This document shows, one piece after another, positions 1 to 5,056 of a DNA stretch of 5,869 nucleotides (positions are counted from its first letter, which is position 1; every line of letters begins with the position of its first letter). A program made the translations under genes and the position numbers. Under the pieces are notes generated by a model. The model was not told the origin of the DNA. It did no database searches and saw only the letters and a list, made by a program, of their open reading frames with translations. Origin of the DNA: Desulfobacteraceae bacterium (GTDB lineage: Bacteria > Desulfobacterota > DSM-4660 > Desulfatiglandales > Desulfatiglandaceae); the NCBI GenBank assembly GCA_030589225.1, contig JAUUWD010000114.1:1-5869 (forward strand), in the 5' to 3' direction.

Positions 1-54
1 AAAGTTGATTGGCAAATTCCAAGTTGTACAAGGGAACTGGAAAGCCACAACCCT

Positions 55-1947
55 TCACTTCAGCCCTGCCTTGCGCAGGCCTTCAACAAAGTGTTCCATA
101 TCCTTTTTGTCCTTATAAGGAATCTGTTGTATTCCCTCAACAGAAAAATGGGGTACCAGCCTCAGGATTTCTTCTGCCTCGGCCCGGGCATATACAAGCT
201 TTCCCAAATAAGCATAACTGGCAACCAGGTAATAGTGCGCAGAAAAAAAATCAGGGTTTATGAGAAGGGCCTTTTTCAGGGCTGAAATGGCTTCCTCATA
301 CATATTCATCTGGAAATAAGCCTGACCCAGGTAAAACGAATACCACTCTGGATAATTGGGGTTCAGGTGCATCGCATTCTTTATTAGCCTAATGGCCTCC
401 TCCGATTTCCCTGCATACATCAAAATACCTCCAAGGGACGCAAGAGCATCACCACTATTAGGATTAAGGGCGATGGCCCTTTCAACCTCGGAAATGGCCT
501 GCTCATGTTGCCTATTCCAGATATAGGCATGGCCCAACAGGAGATGGCATTCAGGCAGGGATCCATCTAAGGACACGGCCTTTTTCGCCAGTTCAAGAGC
601 CTCCTTCAGGGTCTGGGGATCCTGACTCCATCCCTGAATCCACATCATCAGCTTAGTCCAGACCAGGCCTGAGCAAGCGGACACATACCCAGGGTCAAGT
701 TCAATTGCCTGTTCAAACATCTCCTTTGCAAGGATGTTTGCCTCTTTTGAGTTACGTCGAAAGTACGCCCAACCGCGCAGTGCAAGGTCATAAGCGCCAA
801 GGTTCTCGGTATCTCTTTTCAAAAGACGTTCTTCTTCACCTTCTATCAGCTTCACAGAAAGGGCCTTTACTATCTTCCCTGTCACTTCGTCTTGCAAAGA
901 AAAAATGTCCTTCAGCTCCCGGTCATATTTCTCTGCCCACAGATGATAGCCCGTTGTGGCATCTATTAACTGGGCTGTAATCCTCATCCTGTCCCCTGCC
1001 TTGCGCACACTTCCTTCCAATACATATCGAACCCCCAATTCCTCACCTACCTGTTTAGGTTTCACGGTCTTTCCTTTGTAAATAAACACCGCGTTGCGGG
1101 CAATAACGGATAACCCTGAAATCCTGGACAGATTTGTGATCAGATCCTCTGTTATCCCATCGCTGAAATATTCCTGCTCAGGATCGTCACTCATATTGAT
1201 AAACGGCATTACGGCAATAGAGGGTTTTTCGGACAATTGAATGGGCGCGGGTTGCACTGAGGAAACCGGGGGCACCGGAGCAGTAGGACTAAAGTGAAAT
1301 TTCCAGAACGCCACAACGACGGCTCCCACAATCAGGAGCGAAAGAAAAGCCAAATGCACCCTTCTCCGATGTCTCGGGGCGTCTCTTCTATCTTTAAACA
1401 CAAGAGTGCCAGCAGCTTTAGGCTCCATCAAAACACGATAAACACGCACCGGCTCTGAGATATTTTTAACCGTTTGCTCTCCAAGGTACTCATATCCAAC
1501 GGCCAGCTTGTTCTTGACCTGATCATAAGCAGTTCCGGAGACAAAAATACCACCAGCGTCGGCCAGCCCCTCAAGCCTGGCCGCAATATTCACCCCATCA
1601 CCGTAGATTTTCTCCCCTTCCTGGATTACGTCCCCAAGATTAATCCCTATGCGGAACACCATCCTGCGATTATCGGGTAATTCTGCATTCCTGGTCTGAA
1701 GTTCCTTTTGTATCTTCACGGCACATTCTACAGCATCCACCACACTGGCAAACTCCGCCAAAAGGTTATCCCCCGGAGAGTCCACCACTCGACCATGATG
1801 GTGCCCGATGAGCCCGTTCATCACCTCCCGGTATGCCTCTAAAGTGCGTATGGTGGCCACCTCATTGTCACCCATAAGACGGCTGTAACCCTTGACGTCG
1901 GCACTGAGAATGGCGCTTAGTTTTCGATTAACGCTTTGTGAGTTCAT
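55..1947 (-). CDS. Class III nucleotidyl cyclase with one membrane helix, TolB-like domain and TPR repeats
   Basis: A 630-residue predicted signalling protein of the widespread adenylate/guanylate cyclase-TPR family. The cyclase homology domain spans about residues 8-173: candidate metal aspartates are D17 (SADVKGYSRLMG) and D60 (SPGDNLLAEF), and the transition-state pair is N120/R124 (YGDGVNIAARLE). A basic stretch (RHRRR, 192-196) precedes one hydrophobic helix at about 198-215, so the cyclase should be cytoplasmic and the rest periplasmic. Residues 240-365 resemble the TolB-N/FlgO-like domain of such proteins (SIAVMPFINMS, YFSDGITEDL, YVLEGSVRKAG). From about 385 to 600 there are TPR-type repeats ending in motifs such as AIELDP, AIALNP, AMHLNP and ALLINP, and the C-terminus KDMEHFVEGLRKAGL is family-typical. 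The ATG is preferred because it sits just before the conserved RKLSAILSADVKGYS start, although no clear Shine-Dalgarno precedes it. The usual purine-specificity Lys and Asp appear as D56 and K113, so the product nucleotide, and even activity, cannot be assumed. The family assignment is firm; the function is inferred. Confidence 0.93.
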   Translation of the reverse strand: MNSQSVNRKLSAILSADVKGYSRLMGDNEVATIRTLEAYREVMNGLIGHHHGRVVDSPGDNLLAEFASVVDAVECAVKIQKELQTRNAELPDNRRMVFRIGINLGDVIQEGEKIYGDGVNIAARLEGLADAGGIFVSGTAYDQVKNKLAVGYEYLGEQTVKNISEPVRVYRVLMEPKAAGTLVFKDRRDAPRHRRRVHLAFLSLLIVGAVVVAFWKFHFSPTAPVPPVSSVQPAPIQLSEKPSIAVMPFINMSDDPEQEYFSDGITEDLITNLSRISGLSVIARNAVFIYKGKTVKPKQVGEELGVRYVLEGSVRKAGDRMRITAQLIDATTGYHLWAEKYDRELKDIFSLQDEVTGKIVKALSVKLIEGEEERLLKRDTENLGAYDLALRGWAYFRRNSKEANILAKEMFEQAIELDPGYVSACSGLVWTKLMMWIQGWSQDPQTLKEALELAKKAVSLDGSLPECHLLLGHAYIWNRQHEQAISEVERAIALNPNSGDALASLGGILMYAGKSEEAIRLIKNAMHLNPNYPEWYSFYLGQAYFQMNMYEEAISALKKALLINPDFFSAHYYLVASYAYLGKLVYARAEAEEILRLVPHFSVEGIQQIPYKDKKDMEHFVEGLRKAGLK

Positions 1948-1984
1948 TGGATTTCGGTTGGTTGTATAATTTCACAGACACTAT

Positions 1985-2518
1985 TTAGGCTGGCTTCTCA
2001 AAACCCCCAAGTATGGAAAAAAACAATACAATGATTAGCGCTTGAATGAGCCAGCCGATCAAACAGACACCTACAGCGCGAAATGTACTTTTATAGTCAA
2101 GGGCCTGCCTCACTGCGACAACCATGGCCACTAACATCCAGATTCCGGCGATTAGAAAGACTATCCAGGCCAGACCGGGGATAATACCCAGGATCCGAAT
2201 CAAACCGGGAGAGCTGGAAAAGCCGATCGTTCGTAACAATTCACCGTAATCTGCTCTGGTCTGCGGCTCGGGAAGAATCTTTGTGCCAACAATATAGGTG
2301 ACAAAGGCCCAGACATACCATGAGATCATGGCTATAGCTGTGCCCCAAATTAGGCCGCTTACCCCTCCTTTTCCAAGTGAGCCTAATCCGCCAGCAATGC
2401 TTGCGAGCACGACAATCACCATGGCCTGAACCATTGCCCCCTTGTCAGCCTCAACTTCCTCATACAGTTTGACATCCAGCTTGGCAGCACGGATGATGCG
2501 ATCTTTAAAGCTTGACAT
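1985..2518 (-). CDS. Yip1-family integral membrane protein
   Basis: A 177-residue protein with a short amphipathic N-terminus (SFKDRIIRAAKLDVKLYEEVEADK) followed by about five hydrophobic segments, roughly residues 28-48, 54-78, 105-120, 118-137 and 148-170. The pattern GFSSSPGLIRILGIIPGL, then IWMLVAMVVAVRQALDY and a final VGVCLIGWLIQ helix, is characteristic of bacterial Yip1-domain proteins (Pfam Yip1 superfamily). These have no defined enzymatic role and are usually annotated as inner-membrane proteins. The ATG start is supported by a perfect AGGAGG five bases upstream. The stop is only 37 bp before the cyclase/TPR start on the same strand, so the two may share a transcript; that pairing is inference. 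Nothing appears truncated. The family call rests on recognised sequence pattern and topology, not on catalytic residues. Confidence 0.85.
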   Translation of the reverse strand: MSSFKDRIIRAAKLDVKLYEEVEADKGAMVQAMVIVVLASIAGGLGSLGKGGVSGLIWGTAIAMISWYVWAFVTYIVGTKILPEPQTRADYGELLRTIGFSSSPGLIRILGIIPGLAWIVFLIAGIWMLVAMVVAVRQALDYKSTFRAVGVCLIGWLIQALIIVLFFSILGGFEKPA

Positions 2519-2523
2519 TTTTT

Positions 2524-2529
2524 CCTCCT
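2524..2529 (-). promoter_or_regulatory. Ribosome binding site of the Yip1 gene
   Basis: A perfect AGGAGG on the minus strand, separated by five adenines from the ATG at 2516-2518. It fixes the Yip1 start. It also argues that this strand is untranslated leader here rather than the tail of a gene upstream. Confidence 0.8.
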
Positions 2530-2611
2530 AATTTTTCGATCTGTGCGGTTAGATGTAACTCAATGAAATTTACCATGTCGTAGGGTGGGTTGAGTGATAA
2601 TAATCCGATGG

Positions 2612-2746
2612 GTTTCTGAACGAAAACCTCGAAATATAGTTTTCCAGCTTTACTATAAAATTTAGAACCCACTGAAATTGCTTTCTTTTTTGAATCCAAA
2701 ATCCGTAATCCAAAATCGTGCTTTAACGGAGTTTTCGTTCAGACAC
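2612..2746. repeat. 135-bp intergenic element bounded by 16-bp inverted repeats
   Basis: The arms are 2612-2627 (GTTTCTGAACGAAAAC) and 2731-2746, whose reverse complement is GTGTCTGAACGAAAAC; 15 of 16 bases match, with an uninterrupted 13-bp core. The 103 bp between them is AT-rich and has no credible gene. The right arm overlaps the last base of the ddl stop codon. This could be a small non-autonomous (MITE-like) element, two copies of a dispersed short repeat in opposite orientation, or a structured 3' region of the ddl transcript. No clear target-site duplication is visible: CCGATG occurs just outside both ends (2605-2610 and 2757-2762), but the right copy is offset and inside ddl. Confidence 0.6.
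2693..2717. repeat. Short tandem duplication, 14-bp period
   Basis: AATCCAAAATC occurs at 2693-2703 and again at 2707-2717, exactly 14 bases apart, within the larger inverted-repeat element between ddl and the Yip1 gene. On the minus strand it reads as a repeated GATTTTGGATT pattern. Such GGATT-rich runs recur in bacterial spacers. No function is evident. Confidence 0.55.
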
Positions 2747-3864
2747 TAAATATCCACCGATGTCTCTAACTTCTCTTCTCTATCAAATCTCTCCATCGCA
2801 AGCTGAATAAGCCTGTGTATCAATTCTGAATATGAAATACCACTGGCCTCCCAGAGTTTTGGATACATGCTGATTTTTGTGAACCCCGGGATTGTATTAA
2901 TTTCATTAATAACGATTTCACCATTTTCTTTCAAAAAGAGATCAACGCGGGCCATACCTTCACAGCAAAGCACCTTGAAAGTTTGAATGGCATAATCTTG
3001 AACCTCTTTTACAATATTCTCAGGAAGCTTTGCAGGAACGTCTAATTTGGCTCCGTCTTCATCTATATATTTTGCTCTGTAAGAATAAAAATCATCTTGT
3101 GGTAGAATCTCCCCTGGCAAAGACGCAATTGGATCATCATTTCCCAGAACAGAACATTCAATCTCCCGTCCTTCAATAAATTCTTCAATGACAATTTTAT
3201 TGTCATATTTAAAAGCATCATTGACAGCGTCCTCAAATTGTTCCCTGTCGTTGACTTTATTAATTCCCACAGAGGAACCAAGATTAGCCGGCTTAACAAA
3301 TAATGGCAGACCCAATTGATTTTCTGCTTCATTGAAATCAATTTTATTAAATGACGCCCGATCAAAGACCATAAATCTGGCAATAGATATCCCGGCATCT
3401 CTGAGCAGCCGTTTCGCAACATCCTTGTCCATACTAACTGCAGAACCTAAAACGCCAGAGCCTACAAATGGGACGTTTGCCAGTTTCATTAGGCCCTGAA
3501 TAGTGCCGTCTTCGCCAAATGGTCCATGAATAACAGGAAAGATCACATCAACTGGTGCCGTGGATCCGTGGCTCGTAAGGCTAATGAGTTGCTCTGACCT
3601 TTTCCCAGGCGCCAGGGCCAGGTTGTCACTTACCTTGTCTAATTTGATCAGCTTAGGATTATCTGCATTTAAAAGAAACCTTGAGGCGTCAGTCAAATGC
3701 CATTGTCCTTCTTTGTCAACGGCTATCATAACCACTTCGTATTTTTCACGGTCAATAGCCTCAACAATGCTTTTTGCTGACTGAAGGGAAACTTCATGCT
3801 CTGCTGATTTGCCTCCAAATAGAATTCCTACCCGAATTTTGTTTGCCAATTTCTTGACCTCCAT
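2746..3864 (-). CDS. ddl: D-alanine--D-alanine ligase, DdlA type
   Basis: Cytoplasmic ATP-grasp enzyme that joins two D-alanines for the peptidoglycan stem peptide. All family landmarks are present over 372 residues: the N-terminal GGKSAEHEVSLQSAKSI (17-33), HGPFGEDGTIQG (113-124), the ATP-binding lysines and loop FVKPANLGSSVGI (189-201), EEFIEGREIECSVLG (227-241), and the metal/substrate end CEGMARVDLFL (301-311) with NEINTIPGFTKIS (320-332). The omega-loop FYSYRAKY (259-266) keeps the tyrosines of D-Ala-D-Ala ligases and lacks the His of VanA-type D-Ala-D-Lac ligases, so ordinary D-Ala-D-Ala synthesis is expected. The gene is not beside mur/fts genes, consistent with the stand-alone DdlA-like form. 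The start is uncertain: the ATG at 3862-3864 has no ribosome site, while GGAGG at 3858-3862 lies eight bases before an in-frame TTG at 3847-3849 (codon 6), which would shorten the protein to 367 residues without losing a conserved motif. By eye the gene is more AT-rich than the dehydrogenase fragment. Confidence 0.97.
   Translation of the reverse strand: MEVKKLANKIRVGILFGGKSAEHEVSLQSAKSIVEAIDREKYEVVMIAVDKEGQWHLTDASRFLLNADNPKLIKLDKVSDNLALAPGKRSEQLISLTSHGSTAPVDVIFPVIHGPFGEDGTIQGLMKLANVPFVGSGVLGSAVSMDKDVAKRLLRDAGISIARFMVFDRASFNKIDFNEAENQLGLPLFVKPANLGSSVGINKVNDREQFEDAVNDAFKYDNKIVIEEFIEGREIECSVLGNDDPIASLPGEILPQDDFYSYRAKYIDEDGAKLDVPAKLPENIVKEVQDYAIQTFKVLCCEGMARVDLFLKENGEIVINEINTIPGFTKISMYPKLWEASGISYSELIHRLIQLAMERFDREEKLETSVDI
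3858..3862 (-). promoter_or_regulatory. Probable ddl ribosome binding site favouring a TTG start
   Basis: GGAGG on the minus strand overlaps the G of the annotated ATG and sits eight bases upstream of an in-frame TTG at 3847-3849. The spacing matches that of the dehydrogenase site at 5044-5048. The sequence upstream of the ATG (reading ...AAAATCATTTT) offers no alternative at usable distance; AGGTGAG lies about 20 bases away. Confidence 0.5.
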
Positions 3865-3901
3865 AAAATGATTTTGCTTCGCTCACCTGTTTTTTCCCTG
3901 T

Positions 3902-3927
3902 GCCCTAAGCCTTATGCCTTGCGCCTC
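3902..3927. repeat. Left arm of 26-bp inverted repeat flanking the DUF72 gene
   Basis: The plus strand begins GCCCTAAGCCTTATG and ends GCCTTGCGCCTC. It matches the reverse complement of 4709-4734 at 24 of 26 bases; both differences are A/G or T/C transitions. It lies in the 106-bp spacer between ddl and the DUF72 gene. The internal GCCTT-rich wording looks like a dispersed REP-like spacer repeat rather than a transposase-bounded end. Confidence 0.7.
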
Positions 3928-3970
3928 AAACAATCGGGCATATCCGTCCTGATTCTTTTATATCATGATA

Positions 3971-4702
3971 TCAGGAAATGGACAGGATTTCCTTTAGTCT
4001 TTTTGCATTTTTTATGGCAAAGCCTTGAAAGTCATTATCAAAATAGACGTAGGTTTCCATGCCCCAGTTTTTGATCTTTAGTGCCCATTCCTGAAGCTCC
4101 TCCTCTGAGTATTCTGAGGCGTAAAGCTTTATTGATCCATGGAGCCGGATATATAAAAAATCAGCAGTTACCACTTCGTGGTAGGGGTATCTCCCTGCCG
4201 TATCTGAAAGGCAGAAGGAGATATTATGGTCTTTTAGGATTTCAAAAACCTGGATATCAATCCACGAGGGATGACGTATTTCGAGGACATTTTGATGATT
4301 AGTCTTTATATTTTCGCAAAAGGAGGTAAAAAGCTCCTTGTCAAAACGGAGGCTCGGTGGGAGTTGAAAGAGAACCGGGCCCTGTTTTTCTTTCAATCTG
4401 TCTACCGAGTTGTATAGGCGTTCAAGGGGTTCTTTTGAATCCTTCAGGCGTTTGGTATGGGTGATAAATTTGCTTGCCTTAACAGCCCAGAGAAAGTTTG
4501 CCGGGGTTTTTTCGTACCAGTTATCAAAAGTCTCTGGCTTTGGAAGCCTATAAAAGGTGGCATTTACTTCAACGGTATCAAAGTGATTCGCATAAAAATC
4601 CAGCCACTTAGAAACCGCAACCTTTGGAGGGTAAAAAATCTCCTTCCAATGCTTGTAATTCCATCCTGAGGTTCCTATTCTCCATTTCGTTGCTGTGTCC
4701 AT
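3971..4702 (-). CDS. DUF72 / YecE-like protein of unknown function
   Basis: A protein of 243 residues from the ATG at 4700-4702, in the DUF72 (YecE-like) family, which has a TIM-barrel-like fold and no established reaction. Family signatures seen, numbered from that ATG: IGTSGWNYKHW (9-19), FDTVEVNATFYRLP (41-54), FLWAVKASKFITHTKRL (from 70), then GPVLFQLPPSLRFD, VLEIRHPSW, FCLSDTAG, FLYIRLHGS and the C-terminal VYFDNDFQGFAIKNAKRL. The length is close to the family norm and no break is visible. An in-frame TTG five codons further upstream (4715-4717) lies inside a 26-bp repeat, so the ATG is the better start, although neither has a good Shine-Dalgarno. The gene is framed by the two arms of that inverted repeat, is on the same strand as ddl 106 bp further on, and diverges from the dehydrogenase. 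The cellular role is unknown. Confidence 0.92.
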   Translation of the reverse strand: MDTATKWRIGTSGWNYKHWKEIFYPPKVAVSKWLDFYANHFDTVEVNATFYRLPKPETFDNWYEKTPANFLWAVKASKFITHTKRLKDSKEPLERLYNSVDRLKEKQGPVLFQLPPSLRFDKELFTSFCENIKTNHQNVLEIRHPSWIDIQVFEILKDHNISFCLSDTAGRYPYHEVVTADFLYIRLHGSIKLYASEYSEEELQEWALKIKNWGMETYVYFDNDFQGFAIKNAKRLKEILSIS

Positions 4703-4708
4703 ATGTAA

Positions 4709-4734
4709 GAGGCGCAAGGCGTAAGGCTCAGGGC
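4709..4734. repeat. Right arm of 26-bp inverted repeat flanking the DUF72 gene
   Basis: The plus strand reads GAGGCGCAAGGC at its left end and GGCTCAGGGC at its right. It is the inverted partner of 3902-3927 (24/26 matches). It begins six bases beyond the DUF72 ATG, so it lies in that gene's leader, and any transcript starting upstream of it would carry both complementary arms about 780 bases apart. Confidence 0.7.
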
Positions 4735-4763
4735 CTAAGGTTGTCGCATACCATTCAGATTTC

Positions 4764-4793
4764 GATATAATGAAATTTTGTTACAGAAGTCAA
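4764..4793 (-). promoter_or_regulatory. Candidate promoter for the DUF72 gene
   Basis: The minus strand has TTGACT (4793-4788; five of six to the sigma-70 -35 consensus) and TATATC (4769-4764; four of six to the -10) with an 18-base spacer. It is about 60 bp upstream of the DUF72 ATG. The match is only moderate and AT-rich spacers often yield such hits. Confidence 0.3.
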
Positions 4794-4927
4794 GGGGCTT
4801 CGGCAATTCTAATTCTGTTTCAGGCATACTTTCTCCATGTCTTAACCCAGGTTGGGAGGATGTGTTGATCTCTTTTCCGGTTTTCGTTGAATCTACCTCT
4901 GGAATCTGTTAAATGGAGATGGGCTTA

Positions 4928-4940
4928 GGGGCTTCGCCCC
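4928..4940. other. Stable GC hairpin (UUC-loop) in the divergent spacer
   Basis: GGGGC-TTC-GCCCC is a perfect five-base-pair stem with a three-base loop (or four pairs closing a CUUCG loop). No T-run follows on either strand, so a standard intrinsic terminator is not supported. If the dehydrogenase transcript starts upstream of it, the hairpin would lie in its leader; otherwise it could be a remnant of a spacer repeat. Confidence 0.5.
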
Positions 4941-4997
4941 AATTGGAATAGTTGAATGTACGAGACAAAAAAACCAAGGCTTAAAAACTCGTTTAAT

Positions 4998-5027
4998 TTC
5001 AAAAAGTTGTAGCATTTCCGATATATT
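4998..5027 (+). promoter_or_regulatory. Candidate promoter for the dehydrogenase gene
   Basis: TATATT at 5022-5027 matches five of six -10 bases. TTCAAA at 4998-5003 matches four of six -35 bases with an 18-base spacer. Transcription would begin roughly 15-20 bases before the ATG at 5057, leaving room for the GGAGG site. The surroundings are AT-rich, so the match is not strongly diagnostic. Confidence 0.3.
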
Positions 5028-5043
5028 AATAAATTGCACTCAT

Positions 5044-5048
5044 GGAGG
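5044..5048 (+). promoter_or_regulatory. Ribosome binding site of the dehydrogenase gene
   Basis: GGAGG lies eight bases before the ATG at 5057-5059. An in-frame ATG at 5042-5044 overlaps this site and would add five residues (MEDLR), but it has no ribosome site of its own, and MKKVGIIGAGNMG is the usual family start. This chooses 5057. Confidence 0.8.
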
Positions 5049-5056
5049 ATTTGAGA

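Larger units (their letters stand above)
4703..5056. other. Divergent intergenic region between the DUF72 and dehydrogenase genes
   Basis: A 354-bp spacer with genes leaving in both directions, so promoters for both are expected here. From left to right it contains the inverted-repeat arm (4709-4734), a weak minus-strand promoter candidate (4764-4793), an undistinguished 130-bp stretch without a credible reading frame, a GC hairpin (4928-4940), an AT-rich segment (about 4965-5037) with a weak plus-strand promoter candidate, and the dehydrogenase ribosome site. GGGGCTTCG occurs twice, at 4794-4802 and 4928-4936, each soon followed by CAATT. I see no RNA gene or riboswitch that I recognise. Confidence 0.6.

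Noticed and set aside
65..76. CTGCCTTGCGCA near the cyclase 3' end, repeated at about 997-1008 and resembling the GCCTTGCGCC spacer repeat
   Set aside because: Both copies are coding and specify the same residues (RKAG) in the cyclase/TPR protein, so codon reuse explains them.
1965..1970. Perfect TATAAT on the plus strand between the Yip1 and cyclase genes
   Set aside because: It would drive transcription antisense to the downstream genes and has no good -35 partner; chance is the simpler explanation.
2579..2616. GTAGGGTGGGTTGAG followed by GATGGGTTT, resembling a common palindromic spacer repeat in bacteria
   Set aside because: The expected inverted half (AACCCACC) is not present next to it; only a 7-bp match at 2666-2672 is found. 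It is too degraded to call as that element.
2505..2699. 64-codon minus-strand open frame overlapping the start of the Yip1 gene
   Set aside because: It starts with TTG inside the 14-bp tandem duplication, contains the inverted-repeat arm and the Yip1 ribosome site, resembles no family and has no ribosome site of its own. It is a chance frame in the spacer.
3960..3971. Perfect 12-bp palindrome ATATCATGATAT at the DUF72 stop codon
   Set aside because: It is AT-rich, has no loop and no following T-run, so it is neither a convincing terminator nor an identifiable operator.
4741..4771. Plus-strand TTGTCG...TATAAT promoter candidate
   Set aside because: The -10 is perfect, but the -35 matches only four of six bases, the spacer is 19 bases, and it lies nearly 290 bp from the dehydrogenase start. 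Not strong enough to annotate.
4865..4912. Possible 15-residue leader peptide (TTG start behind GGGAGG, ending TAA) upstream of the dehydrogenase
   Set aside because: It is too short to judge, has a weak start codon, no run of regulatory codons and no attenuator-type terminator after it; the hairpin at 4928-4940 lacks a T-run.
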